In this document: in pieces, positions 33,301-45,249 of the stretch | Position numbering within the stretch: the stretch's first letter is position 1 | Layout: each line of letters begins with the position of its first letter | Assembly: GCA_963930645.1 (NCBI GenBank) | Contig: OZ005651.1 | Coordinates: 333,158,705-333,222,704 of the forward strand | Length of the DNA stretch: 64,000 nucleotides | Source: Salticus scenicus | Taxonomy: Eukaryota; Arthropoda; Arachnida; Araneae; Salticidae | Reading direction: 5' to 3' | The notes under the pieces: generated by a model | Seen by the model: only the letters and a program-made list of their open reading frames with translations | Told to the model about the DNA's origin: nothing | Databases searched by the model: none | Program-made: the position numbers and the translations under genes

Positions 33301-33590
33301 GTATCTCATTAAATAATGGGTGGAATTCCACAAAACTTTATATTTAGTTAAATCTTCATATGAATTTGTACTGATTATATTTCGGAGTAAATCGTCCAGT
33401 AAGTGGCGCTACTATACATATTACCCCCATTTAAGATAAAGATATATTTAATCTTCTGTTGTGTATAATTTCGTAAAATTTTATACTTAGTTGGATTTTA
33501 ATGGGAACTTATCCTGATAACACTTTGTAGTAAATCTCCCAAAAGGTGGCGCTGCTATGCTGTAATTTCTTGCTTGCTTATAAGGAAAGG
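33301..33590. repeat. two related ~140-bp blocks
   Basis: The blocks at 33301-33430 and 33445-33575 share CCACAAAACTTTATATTTAG / CGTAAAATTTTATACTTAG, a TAGTAAATC.. / GAGTAAATCG word and GTGGCGCT.CTAT. Similar GTGGCGCTGTA words occur in the retroelement 3' ends at 28870 and 29456, so this is probably also retroelement 3' sequence. Confidence 0.6.
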
Positions 33591-34319
33591 CAGGAATATA
33601 AGTGTAAAATGTCTTTTAAAAATGTGACAAAAGGAAACAAAAAATGTGTCAAATGTGACTTAATCCTTTAAAAATCACTATGTAGATCCTCGTTAACGTG
33701 AATTACTTTTAATATGAAATGTTTCCACAATGTCCGTCAAAATGAAGATTAGTTTTGTTATATAAAGATTAAATACTGATAGTATGAACTACTGATAACA
33801 TGAACAAATTTTTTAACGCCCTACAGACTGACACCATACAAATTTTGTCATTTTCGGATTCCTCACACCTGAAAACGTATAAAAAAGTCAAAAAACCTAG
33901 GTCGAAATTTTTCATGATTACCTAAGTTCCCCATACCTATAGTATGATGGGGAACTAATAACTTGCAGAAAATTTCCTGAATGTGCAACAAAATTCGTTT
34001 ATTATTATTATTATTTTAATAAAGTATTATTTCTTAAAGTTTACAAAAATTTAATGAAGTAGCCTATGAAAATATATTTTATAATAAATTGTTTTAGAGA
34101 GACATTTAACACCCCCTCCCCTCCACATACACGCGCAAACATAAAAAAAAAAAAAAAAAAAAAAACTTTAGATATTTCTATGCTGTCTAATCATAAAAAG
34201 CGAAACTTATTAAACATTAAAAAATAACGTATTCGAAAATTTCAAAGTTAATATTTATAGATTATTAAACATGCATATGATTATAGTTATGCTAAAAAAT
34301 CAAAATAAATACTATGATT
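33591..34319. other. no gene seen
   Basis: AT-rich; poly-A run at 34143-34164. Confidence 0.5.
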
Positions 34320-34622
34320 CTATGAAATAAGCGAATAAAATCTGACATAATCTGCACTACCCTACGTGATTTACGGAAACGTTTTGAGTGAACCAATATG
34401 GCTGGACCGGTTACAGTTGAGGCTTCACTTGAACGAACTCTCGCCCTCTCCATATCTATCCTTCCTCCGAGGTCACGACGGATTTTACGTGCACTAGCCA
34501 TCATTAGTGTACACGATGATCTTTGACCGGCTCAAGTATCGAACCCGCAATCTTCCAATCACGAGCTCAGCGCTCTACCGACTTGGCTGCCGCCGTCCTA
34601 CCGGGCCAGCATGGACTTGTCT
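34320..34622 (-). repeat. SINE family B, tRNA-derived
   Basis: On the - strand GTCGGTAGAGCGCTGAGC (A-box part) and GCGGGTTCGATACTTG (B box) start the element. The body contains CAAAGATCATCGTG and AGTGCACGTAAAATCCGTCG, matching the body of the + strand copy at 8872-9180. The better preserved of the two copies. Confidence 0.75.
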
Positions 34623-34664
34623 TGTATATATATTTATTATTTCTTTTTTTACTTCCATTACCTA

Positions 34665-35403
34665 ACTACGGTAGGTAATAGAAGTATCGTGTTCGGTCAA
34701 AAATTTTGATATCAAATTTTCATATGATTTCCATCTTTTCCATTTTCCTTGTCAGGTCCCTGAGTCCAAAAATGTGTTTTTTGGCAGTTTGTCAGTGTGT
34801 AAGTGTGCATGTATATATGCGCGGGGGGAGTCTCTGATTATCATATCGCCAAAATTAATAAAGACAGAATGACGGAACTTCAGATTTAAGTTAGATTCCG
34901 TGTACAGATGATTTTGCCAACTTTTGGTGAAAATTGGAAAACCGGAATTGGGACCGAAAGTTCGTATCTCCAAAACCGTTTTAACGATTTTCTTCAAAGT
35001 TGTTATATAAACATCTTTTTCGATGTCCTTTCGTATGTATTAGTCGGTTAATTGAGGAAGATTGACAGGCGTCTTGTATAAGAAGGTCAGTTTTAGGTAC
35101 TTTAAAAAATGGCTCTACTGAATTTCTTCAATCTCACCCTGTTAACCCCCTTTTAGATATACTTTCACATGTAATTATTAGTATCCGGTCAGCAGATGAG
35201 TTTGCCAAGTTATAGTGAAAATCAGAAGTGGGACCGAAATTAGGTATTTGAAAAACTTCTCAGCGAATTGAAAACTAACGATTTTAAATTTGCTACATGA
35301 ACATCTTTATAGACGTCCCCTCATATGTATTACTTGGCTACTACAAGAAAATTGACAGGCGTTCTTGATTAGGTAGGTCAGTTTTAAATCTCAGAAATTG
35401 GTG
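34665..35403. repeat. dispersed retroelement-like repeat, copy 1
   Basis: An inverted copy is present at 45250-45975. Shared landmarks include GGTCAAAAATTTTGATATC, TGTGTTTTTTGGCA, TATCATATC, GTACAGATGATTTTGCCAAC, TTTTCTTCAAA and GAAAATTGACAGGCG. No coding capacity. Long A/T-rich 3' UTR-like sequence with repeated sub-blocks (the TTGACAGGCGT word occurs twice, 35064 and 35350) suggests a LINE 3' region. Confidence 0.72.
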
Positions 35404-35617
35404 CATACCTGCCAACCATCTCATTATGCAGCGTAAAATTTTTAGTATCCGCCTTCTTTTACCCACCAGTTATTTTTTGGGGTAATTTTATTCTTATTTA
35501 ACCTTAATAATATTTGGAGAGAATTACTCTAAAAATAAAGTGCTGGGGAAAAAGAGGCGTTTTTTTCAAGGGACGTTGGCAATTTAACGCTTATTAATGA
35601 GACGGTTAGCGGGTATG
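35404..35617. mobile_element. hAT-like MITE
   Basis: Left end CATACCTGCCAACCATCTC; right end, inverted, CATACCCGCTAACCGTCTC. 24 of the first 30 bases match. The flanks TTGGTG and TTGATG agree at five of six bases. 214 bp, non-coding. Confidence 0.75.
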
Positions 35618-35782
35618 TTGATGTTTCAAAAACTGGCTTTACCGATTTTTTTCTGTGTAAACTCTATTTTATATACGTTTATTACATCTGTATTAGTTTG
35701 CTCTTGCAGGAAAATTGTTAAATGCCTGATTTATTGAGTCAATTGTTACGTCTTATGATCACACTATTTCTAGGAAGAGTAT
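35618..35782. repeat. continuation of the dispersed repeat
   Basis: Words such as GCAGGAAAATTGTTAAATGCC continue the pattern seen before the MITE insertion. Confidence 0.4.
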
Positions 35783-37100
35783 GGGAGACCGGGGCACAGT
35801 GGACTACTTTTACACTCTTAATTTTTTTTTCACAAAAAACAGAAAAGCAATGTACTTGAAAAAAAAAAAAAAATAATAGGAAATAATCTCTGAGCCTTTT
35901 TTAACATGTCTTAATTTTTTTATAACAATATTTCTAATACATTATGAATTAAAAAATAAATTGTGATCACTCACAAAGTGGACCACTGTGCCCCATCACC
36001 GGGGTACAGTGGAGCAGCCTCTTTTGTTTATATTAAATTAATACAATACTTTTTTTTTTTTTTCTCTAAAATTAGTTTCTTATACTATTCTAGTCTAAAT
36101 AACATACTTCTAGCATTTTCATGAAATAAAATAACCAAAATTAAATTAAAATAAACAAATAAGAAATCAAATCTCAGTAAGAAAATTTATTAAGTTTAAA
36201 TAGATATTGTTTTTTATTCTTTTATTAATATTATATAAATCAAATATTTTTCAAATTCAGATATTAATAAATATTATACTGCTATTCAAAAATATTTAAT
36301 ATTTTTGTAATTATTTTGAGATATAATTAATTTACATTGTATTTGTACGATAAATTTAAATAAAATATATTTAGCTACTTCTTTTGCTTTTCACATGTGA
36401 TCTCTAAAAACAACGAAAATAATAAATAATTCCTACTATTTATTAAATTAGTTTTTTTTATTTTTTTATTAATACTATATAATTCAAATAGTTAACAAAT
36501 TTAGATATTAACAATAATTATATTACTATTCAAATACTTACTCTTTCAGAAATTTATTATTATTATTATTTTATTATAACATTAAGATATTTTATTACTT
36601 TGAGATATACTTTACATTATATTTGTATGTATAAATTTAACTAAAACAAATATATTAAATCTAATTTGTACTTTTAGACACACTGGAAGTTGGTCCACTG
36701 TGCCTCATATAGAGGTGGTCCACTGTGCCCCGTGTTAGAGTAAAACAAATAATAATAATAAAATAATATATAGACTATAAATATGCTAAAATATTTAGGA
36801 ATTTAAAAACAGCAGTATCTTGCCTTCCTTTAACAGCTATATAGTGTTTATAGTCACTAGTTCAATCTTTATAAAATTTTAAAAACTTCAATGTGAAAAA
36901 ATTACTTTGAGCACCTCAAAACATATAAACTGCTCAAAATGATTATCTTACTATTTCCCATGTGATTTTTTTGGCTGCATACAACTAGTACTATGCTGTC
37001 ATACATGTGTATCCATATGAACTAAAAGAGTTGAATATTAATAGATTTAAATAGAGGTGGTCCACTGTGCGCTTAGGTCCACTGTGACCCGTCCTCCCCT
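35783..37100. mobile_element. DNA element with iterated GTCCACTGTGCCCC motifs
   Basis: Left end GGGAGACCGGGGCACAGTGG; right end, inverted, GGGGAGGACGGGTCACAGTG. The motif occurs again inside: GTGGACCACTGTGCCCC at 35978, GGGGTACAGTGGAGC at 36001, GGTCCACTGTGCCTC at 36692, GGTCCACTGTGCCCCG at 36717, GGTCCACTGTGCGC at 37059 and GGTCCACTGTGACCC at 37076. The remaining interior is extremely AT-rich and non-coding. Repeated subterminal motifs of this type serve as transposase-binding sites in many DNA transposons; here that is an inference. Confidence 0.75.
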
Positions 37101-38227
37101 ATACCTATAATGGAAATCATGGGGAATTATGTGGTTGTTACACACCAGATTTTGTTTGTGCGTTTGTTTGTTCTTACTTTAATGTTTACGGTTTTCAATC
37201 CGATTTTTAAGAAACAGTATAATAAATATTTATGTTTATAATTTATCACAAATATATTATTCATCCTGTTAGATGATAAATTATAAATATTTTTAAATGA
37301 TGCCTTTTTATTTTGCACCATAATGAATATCCACTTGTTTTTGATTGCTATTTTTAATTAAAAATCCGACAATCCTATTCCAAAACGACAATCGTATTCC
37401 TTCTATACAGGATAACAAAAATTATCCTGTATAGAAGAACAGAATCACTTAAAAATTAAAAGAATATTACTATATATTATTAAATTTATATAAATTTGAA
37501 ACTACTATGTTATTTGTCAGGATTTGTTCTTGCGTATACGTCGTTTCTTTTACTCCCAGGTAAACAGCACCAGATTTAGAAATAGTTCCACGAGCCCCGG
37601 ACCTAGGATGTCAAAATTTTAAGGCAATTTTAGGCTACTAAAGTGTGAAACTGTAGTTTTGAATCTACTATATTACAAAGAAATTTTTAAGCTTCTTTTA
37701 CCTTTGTTGTGATCAGTCAATTTTTTTTTTTTTTTTTTTTTAATGAGTAGAATTAATTTTTTAATTAATTAAAGAATGATGAAAATATAAAACATAGGAA
37801 AAATATTGTATGAAAACATTCAGAAACTTGGGAAAAAAAAAAAAAAAAAAAAGCTTCTACATTATTTATTGAAAACATAAAGTCTGTACTGCAAGAACTG
37901 AGTATATTAATATCATACATGATTTCTCACGGGTCAACGAAAGAAAAAAATCTTGAGCGATTGATCACATTAAACTAATTTTAATTATAAGTTGATTATT
38001 ATAAGACATGTTACAATATGATTGATGTATCAGAGAGCAGTATATGTTATGTTTATATGTGTATGTGCACGCGTATTATATATACTGCTATTTTAAAACA
38101 GGGAGAAGCACTATTGAAAAAATGGGCCAAGGGCGCAATGTAATTTAAATCTGCCCCTGCAGCTGCAATTGCACCGACAGAAATGAGGATGATCTCCATA
38201 CATTGAAGGGAGTTGTTGGTACAATTG
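37101..38227. other. no gene seen
   Basis: AT-rich. A short perfect hairpin (CCTATTCC-type words and TATCCTGTATAGAAG / CTTCTATACAGGATA) occurs at about 37400-37436. Poly-T at 37721-37741 and poly-A at 37832-37852. Confidence 0.5.
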
Positions 38228-38420
38228 TAGGGTTCTAGGCATATAGTTAGAGTGCCCTCCGTGGGGGATTTTCTATGGGGTCCTAGCCCGTATTTACTCG
38301 AGTTTCGGAGAAAACTACGGAAAACTCCAAACGGCTAGGTCGAAGAGTGCAACCTGAGGTCAGACCTGGCACTTCCAGTCTACCAGGTTTGAGCGCAGAA
38401 CCGTTCGGCCACTGGTGGAG
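38228..38420 (-). repeat. SINE family A
   Basis: - strand copy with head ACCAGTGGCCGAACGGTTCT, mid-body GAGTTTTCCGTAGTTTTCTC and 3' words ATAGAAAATCCCCCACGG and CTATATGCCTAG. More diverged than the copy at 39160. Confidence 0.8.
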
Positions 38421-38641
38421 CTTTACTTTGAGGAGGGAGAGGATGAGAAAAGTAATGTAGGGGATTATGAGAATTTTCACTTCTGGAAGCGAAAAATTTT
38501 TTTTTTTTCTTTGGTGGAAGGAAACATTTTCTTGGAAAAATTATTTCATTAATACATGTAACTCACTTTCACAGAAACTTTGTCTATGAAGTCATTAACA
38601 AATTTGATTGTTAATGACAAAGGTGAACAAAGTTTTAAATT

Positions 38642-39018
38642 ATCTTTACTCAAAATTAAAAATTGAATGTTCCCCTGAGTACAGCTTGATTGAAAACTAA
38701 GAATTGTTTGGAAAAATATAAAACCCTCTTCCTTAGGAAACAAAATTTCTCCCTATGGGCTATTCTTTCAGAAAGATAATTTAACCTTAACCCATACATT
38801 TTAAAAATCTAAAGTAAGCGATTTTTTTTAATCTTTACTCTAAATTGAAAATTGAATGCTACACTGAGTACAGCTTGATTGAAAACTAAGAATTGTTTTG
38901 AAACCTATTAAACCATTTTCCTTAGGAAACAAAATTTCTCCCCATGGGTTATTCTCTCAGAAAGATAATTTAACCTTAATCTAAACATTTTAAAAATCTA
39001 AAGTTAGCGATTTCTTGA
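38642..39018. repeat. tandem duplication, 189-bp unit, two copies
   Basis: Units start at 38642 and 38831 (ATCTTTACTC). They share TGAGTACAGCTTGATTGAAA, CTTAGGAAACAAAATTTCTC and CAGAAAGATAATTTAACC at about 90% identity. No coding. It lies between two same-orientation family A SINEs. Confidence 0.92.
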
Positions 39019-39159
39019 CAAATGCGATCTAAATATTATCAATGCATGCATTGCTATGTTAATGAACGGGAAAATGTTGAATAATAAAGAATTAGGTTGA
39101 ATTCAAAGTAAAAACAAAAGCCATAAACAAGCTGGTATTGGGATTCCATTCAAATATTG

Positions 39160-39394
39160 GTTGGTTGGTTGGTTGGAGGATTAAGGCCGATTGACTCCTT
39201 ATGTGTCCTAGGCCTATAGGGGGAATGCCCTCCGTGGGGGTCTTTCTAAGGGGTCCCAGCCCGTATTTACGCGAGTTTCGGAGGAAACCACGGAAAACTC
39301 CGAACGGCTAGGTCGATGAGCGCGACCTGGGATCGAACCCGGCACCTCCCATCTACCAGCTTTGAGCGCAGAACCGCTCGGCCGCTGGTGGGAC
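39160..39394 (-). repeat. SINE family A, full length with target duplication
   Basis: CCATTCAAATATTG is repeated exactly at 39146-39159 and 39395-39408, a 14-bp target-site duplication. On the - strand the element has a tRNA-like head (GGCCGAGCGGTTCTGCGCTC, then GCCGGGTTCGATCCCAGG), a central part (GAGTTTTCCGTGGTTTCCTC), a 3' part (CCCCTATAGGCCTAGGACAC) and a (CCAA)n tail. The head has Leu/Ser-type tRNA features. Probably the youngest copy here. Confidence 0.93.
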
Positions 39395-39408
39395 CCATTC
39401 AAATATTG

Positions 39409-41110
39409 CTGTTACCGAAGTATTTTACATGAAAAACGTGACAACTCAAAAACTATGTCTCTTGTGTGATTTAAAACATCACTTCAGTAGATGAAGAAAA
39501 ACTTTAAAATAATACAATAAAATGCAAAAACATGCACCAGTTGGAGAGCGTTCAAATGACTTAAGCACAAATTTTCTTAAATTTTCTTAATGAAATTTTT
39601 TTCATTAAGAAAATTTGTGAAAGTAAAAAAAAAAAAAGGATACGAGTGCGGCATTAATTATTTCGACCAGAACGTGTTTTGAAATTTATGTTGTTAGTTT
39701 ACAAGATTTTCAGTCATATTTTTTAATAACAGTATTTAACTACATTTTTCTACTATTACTTCAGCGAATTTTAAAATATTTTGTTTACATAAAAAAAAAA
39801 AAAAAAAAAAGAAAGTGGGAAAGAAAATGATCTGAGTATTAAAAATTTTCAAAATCACTTTTTTATTTTTAAATCTGTGTTAGATGGAGTGTGGTATTTT
39901 TAATTATTTTATTATTCATCTGTAACTAAATCTTGTGAGTGGATATAAAATATTTCAATTTTCACGAAAGAATATATCGTATGGATAACAATAGATGGCG
40001 CCACATTTTAGCGAATAAGGCTTTCACACAAAATATAGGTTATTTATTTTAAATGATCAATATCAGTTTCTACACCGTATAAAATAATATTAATAATTTG
40101 TACAGAATATGAAACATTTACATTTAACTTATGTTAGAATGTGTATATAGTCACGTTTTAATGCTGTATGCTTCTTGATTCTTGATTTTTTTTTTTTTTT
40201 TTTTTTTTTAAAGAAAAGAAAAAGAAATCTTACACAACTATTTACAAAATTCAAGTGAATTTTATATAGTAGATTAATTTTCTGACGATAAAATTAAAAG
40301 ATTAATTATAAAAGTGGTTTAAAATTTTTGTCAAATTAAATGAATTTCAAATCATCTCATAATTGTAAATTATTAAAAATTATCTTTTGCGAGATTGAAA
40401 AAATTAAAAATTACCCCCCTCCCCCTTCTGGATCCCATTATACACACATGCATGCATACAAAGTTTTAGCATTGAAGTGCCAATAAAAATATATAAATAA
40501 ATGTGTTGATTGCTCAGAGGCGAAAATAGATAAATAAATAAACAAAAGTAAAAATAATAATCTTGCATTGTATTAGCTAATTTTGCATTCGAAAGTTTCA
40601 CATTCTTTTTAAAAACTTAAAATATAACTGTAAAAATGAGTGTAATATCCCTGCATGTGGCCTAATTTTTCTGTTTAAAAACTTTATCATCATCAGGCAC
40701 CTGGCTATAGGGGAAAATAGAGTCTCTTTCCCTAAAGTTTCCGTACGTGCTGCTAAATTTAGCAAAATTACAAACCTAGTTGCTTGATAAACTTTTTAAC
40801 AAACTTGATAAACTGTTTCAGTACTACCCCCAAGGTGGGGGGTGGGGGACCTGCGCCACCCTACCATGCTCGCTTCGCTCAATAACCCTCCGGGGCTCTA
40901 CTCACTTTTTCGTAGCTTGACAAGGAAAAAAAAGAAAAAAACTATTCATTAAACTCAAAAACGTTTTCAGTTATAAAATGTGTAGTGAAAAATTCTTTTT
41001 AATTAATGAGTTTAATTAATTTTAATTCTTTGAGATTTTTTCTTTTAATTATGTTAAAGAATATTAAATATTCACCTTTTCTTTTTAAAAAAAGTTACAT
41101 TGTTGGAATT
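39409..41110. other. no gene seen
   Basis: AT-rich with several poly-A/T runs (39791-39810, 40186-40210). A G+C-rich patch at 40830-40915 (GGTGGGGGGTGGGGG, then GCTCGCTTCGCTC) could not be assigned. Confidence 0.5.
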
Positions 41111-41400
41111 GTGAATATATATATACTAGAAGGTCTATCCGGCGTTGCCCAGGTTAAATCAATGAAAGAACTGAACGAATCGAAAGAAAAATGCATGAAA
41201 CATTTCCCGAAGTCTTTAATAGAAAATACAAATAAATAAATACAAAAGGTTCTGCTTTAGTATGGAAAGCCCTTGGCGACTCTAAATATTTTTGGTCATT
41301 TTTCTGATCAATTGAAATGACTATCGCAATTGCGTAATTAAAGGTCATGGCGAGAAACGATCGAGCTACTCCGATGCGAAATTTCAAATTTTGCCAAAGG
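41111..41400 (+). repeat. possible retroelement fragment next to a TATA run
   Basis: ATATATATACTAGAAGGTC followed by CCGGCGTTGCCCAGG. A related pattern (CCGGGCAAACAAACAATC then TATATATATACAG) ends at 52232. Such pairs of CCGG-type starts and TATATA ends mark invertebrate LINE-like repeats, but no coding part remains. Confidence 0.35.
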
Positions 41401-41893
41401 GATCCGATACTGTTCTATTAATAATAATAATAATAATAGTAAAATACAGATTATGACTATTTACAATTAAGTGAGATTATAAAGGACCTCATAAATTAGA
41501 CTTCATAAAGTGTCAATAAAAATGAACAATATTGATTCATTGTAGAAAAGTGTTACTTAAAATGTGTTACTTAATTAAATAAAAATTTTAAGCTAATGCC
41601 AAATATCTCTATGAAAATATTCATCCACACACGAATACCTGATTAAAAAAAATGCACCAACTTTCGTAGAGTAACTATTCTTTTTTTTTTCTCTAATTTT
41701 TGTTATTATTCACGCGAAATTAAAAATACTAGTATCGCCCAGTGTCGAAACTCGATTAGTTTTTTTAAACAAGCATTTGAATAATAAATACAGAAATTCA
41801 AGATTTTCTTGTAAACAATATCCGCAGCAATTAAATCTACACTTAAATAAATAAATAAATAATAATAATAATTATTATTAACATTTTTATTTA
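41401..41893. other. no gene; (ATA)n runs
   Basis: AAT trinucleotide runs at 41418-41437 and 41850-41880. Nothing else recognised. Confidence 0.5.
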
Positions 41894-42311
41894 CATCCCA
41901 GCAAAACCTCAAATGACGGCCAGCATGAGGCCAAGTGCTGGTTGCCAGCAGTAGCTGCAATTGGCCCGCCGGTGGCAAAAGTTAACGTTGCCGCAGGGAA
42001 TATGTTACGCCGGCCGTCAGTAGGCCGTATTCAACCGATCCATTGTTGGCAGCCAGCAGTAAGTTAAAAATAAGTTAGTGGGCCGGTGAATGGGTCGTTG
42101 CTGGCAGCTAGCAGTATGATGAAAATATGTAATGGGCCACTGTTGGTAACGAACATTAGGTTGGAAATTGTTAGAGGGCCAGTGTTGGGCCATATGGCGG
42201 CAAATATAGTTTTTCCATGTTGTTGCTGGCAGCCTACAGTGGGCCAGCTGTGGCAAACATAAAAAATCATATTACTGCCGGCAGTCTTCATTGGTCCTTT
42301 ATATTTTCTTA
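41894..42311. repeat. GGCC-rich iterated terminal block (left)
   Basis: Begins CATCCCAGCAAAAC, whose mirror ends the block at 48310-48533. Inside, a degenerate unit of roughly 40-45 bases starting GGGCC(A/G)GTG or GGGCCACTGTTGG and containing TTGCTGGCAGC.AGCAGT is repeated about six times. It continues for ~30 bases beyond the nested MITE (42747-42775). Confidence 0.7.
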
Positions 42312-42315
42312 TTAA

Positions 42316-42742
42316 GGGCCCGCTTCACTGACCGTCACCGGAAGCCGAAGCCAACGTTATTCTATGGGAAATTTTCTTTACAAATAACTTATTAACTAAT
42401 ACATATTTTTAAATTCTGTTTTCACATTCGGAAAATTCCCAACTGTTAAATTGACGGACTTTTTAAAAAAAATTATTTTTTTAATTTTTTATATTTCATT
42501 TTGAAGCTGCAAAATACGAATTTTTAATATGTGAAATTTTTCATTTTGCAATTTCAAAATGAAATATTAATAATTAAAAAAAATACATCTTTAAAAAAGG
42601 TCCAACAATTTAAAAGTTGGGAATTTTCTGAATGTGAAAACAGAATTTAAAATATGTATTGATTAATAAGTTATTTGTAAAGAAAGTTTCCCATAGAATA
42701 ACATTGAATCGGACTTCCGGAGACGGTAAGTGAAGAAGGCCG
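42316..42742. mobile_element. palindromic MITE with TTAA target duplication
   Basis: TTAA at 42312-42315 and 42743-42746. Ends GGGCCCGCTTCACTGACCG and (inverted) CGGCCTTCTTCACTTACCG. The two halves pair almost throughout, e.g. TTATTCTATGGGAAA on the left against TTTCCCATAGAATAA on the right, and AAATTCTGTTTTCACATTC against its mirror. TTAA duplication suggests piggyBac-type mobilisation. It interrupts the GGCC-rich block. Confidence 0.92.
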
Positions 42743-42775
42743 TTAATAGGCCAGCAGTGATTTGGTTATACCTAG

Positions 42776-45249
42776 TATATTATTTTATTGGTGATACATT
42801 TAATTTTATTAGTGCTTTTTTTCTTTTTTTTTTCATTCTTTTTTTTCTTTTTTTTTTTTTTCTCTCTTTTTTCTGATGAGGTAGCAACCAGTTTTTTCTA
42901 TGCATCCAATATTTAATTTGATTTTGTACATATTCATTTTTAAATACTATTTACAAGTATTTGATTCATACACCATGGCTATAAATTCAGGATTTCTAGT
43001 ACAGCATATAAGAAATATTCAGTTGATCCATTACATTTTTTGGAATGAAGTAGATTATGTTTTTTTTTTTTTTTTTTTTAAGTGTTCGAATTTTAATATG
43101 TTTAAATTTGTTAAGTTATTTGATATAAATAAATGTAACTTTACATGTGAAAATTATAAAATATTGAAACCAAAATTGTTATAAAAAGAGCATTGTAAAA
43201 AACTAAACACCATAAACTCAAAAAAAAAAAAAAAAAAAAAAAATCTGCAATTGTTTCTGGTCGAAATACCCCAAAGGCTCTTCATCAGGCGAAACAATGT
43301 GGGCATGAGTGCAGCAAAATAATTTGCTGCATTCACGCTTTTTGTTAGACTCACGAAGGGATGTTTTATTATTTCAACCTGAAAGAACTGATAAATTTTT
43401 TTTTTTTCATTGGGGTGGGGTGGGGGGGAGGGGGCAATGATTATGTTTATTTACAAATGTTTCTATTTATTACTATCAGGATTTCTTCGCTTTCTTGTCC
43501 CTACACTTAAATGAATTAAAAAAAAAAAAAGAAAGAAAGAAAGGAAAGAAAATCAATAGATAAATATACATATATATTTTATATTACTTTAAAATTAATA
43601 ACTAAAGCAAAGTTCACTGAAATCACATAAAACCAAGTTTTGATTCTCCGCTGCTTTAGCAGCGTCTTCGTCTTTCGCGCAATGTTCGACCCGGGTCTCC
43701 ACTGCCTTTGATAGAGCCTTATCCGACAGGTTCAATTTGTGTGTTTATCGGTAGTCAGGCGATACTACTATTATTCAAGAACTACAGTTTTACTATAACT
43801 CAGCATCTATTAAACATCTTAGTTTTGGTACCATGTATCAGAGAATTTAGTTACATAAAATAGTTTTCCTATCCCTCGCTCTATTATATTAAATTTATAT
43901 TTAGAATAAATTTATTATATTATAAATTTATAATATGATTAATATAATTAAAATATATAATAATATTAATATAATTATTCTATATTTATGTAATCATTTC
44001 TCAAAAATTCTGTCAGCAATTTCACGCCGAAGATAGTATTAAGATATGCCATTAGCACTATTTCAATCCCATGGGGCAATTATGTTTTTGAAAAGTTTAA
44101 ATATCACTTCCAGTTTTTAATATTTCATTTTGGTTTGTTTATTTTAATAATAGTTAGTCATATTTCAAAATGTATGAAAGAGCAATACTTCGCCATTTAT
44201 AACTACTTCACTCGTGCCTATTTTATTCACATAATGAATGGTCGTGGAATCATTTCGAACTGAAACTTTTTTTTTTTAATTAATTATTATTATTAATGTT
44301 TTTTACAACTTTGTAAATTAAATTTACAAAGTTCTTTATTTACTTTTTTCGACACCAGCTCTTCATTACATTTTTTGCTGCAATAAGTATATGTTTTAAA
44401 ATCTGTCTCTCTCTTGTTTGTTTTAGATAAGTTATTATTATTTTTTTTTCAATTTATTAAAATAAATTATGAGAATTTAGAGAATATTTAGTAAAATGAC
44501 AGGAAAATTAGTGCTGAAGAAGGAAAAAAGTAAGTTAATTTTATAGATTATGAAACAACATACCAGTCGTTTCCACTCAAAATAATTAAGCTTGACCCAT
44601 CATCAGGAAAAGATAAATTGACTACAAGTTCAGCATAATGTCGTCAAGGAAATGTAGTAGCTTAAAAGCAGTTTGTCTTCAAAACCTTGAGGTCGACAAC
44701 CGAGTTAAAAACTACGTTTACCATAAAGCGAAGATTAGAGATAGACGTGTGTTTGAAATGCAAAAAATTCAAGTTTTTAAAAGTGTCGTTTTTTGTGTCA
44801 TTTTGTTAATATCAAAATTCCTATGTTCATATATTTTTTAATACATAAAAAGTTGAATAAATGGATGTATAAGAATATTTTAGGCTACAAAATTTCTTTC
44901 CAATAGTGGGGTTTCGCGATTATCAAGAAAATTATTAGATAATAAAATTTGAATAGTTCCGACAACAGTAAAATAAGTTCAGACAACCCGACCCACATTA
45001 AAATAATAATAATAATAATAGTAATCTGCATGAATTTTATCAGTTATTACTACACATATTTTACCCCTGTTATATTTTATTATTATTATTGTTGTTGCTG
45101 TTGTTAAATAAAGTGGTCAGAAAACATAAAAATGATTTATGAATTTATACATCTAATAATTTTCCTGTCAAAGCAAACTGGTACATGCGTCATGAAGATA
45201 TAACAAAAAGAGTTAGCGAATTAACAAAAAAAAAAAAAAAAATCGTTAG
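42776..45249. other. no gene; simple repeats and unassigned fragments
   Basis: Long T- and A-runs at 42826-42862, 43061-43080 and 43220-43242. On the - strand at 43262-43295 a stretch CCTGATGAAGAGCC resembles Penelope-like terminal repeats but lacks the rest of a ribozyme. A G+C-richer patch at 43645-43735 is unassigned. (TAA)n at 45001-45021. Confidence 0.45.

Noticed and set aside
42017..42291. Frames on the - strand rich in Trp-Pro repeats
   Set aside because: Translation of the same GGCC-rich repeat; periodic amino acids mirror the DNA repeat.
43262..43295. Second hammerhead ribozyme (CCTGATGAAGAGCC on the - strand)
   Set aside because: No GAAA after a stem II and no stem I partner; at most a decayed Penelope-like terminal repeat.
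44555..44606. Hammerhead-like CTGATGATGGG ... GAAACG on the - strand
   Set aside because: Stem II pairs over only four bases and no cleavage triplet with stem I pairing could be found.
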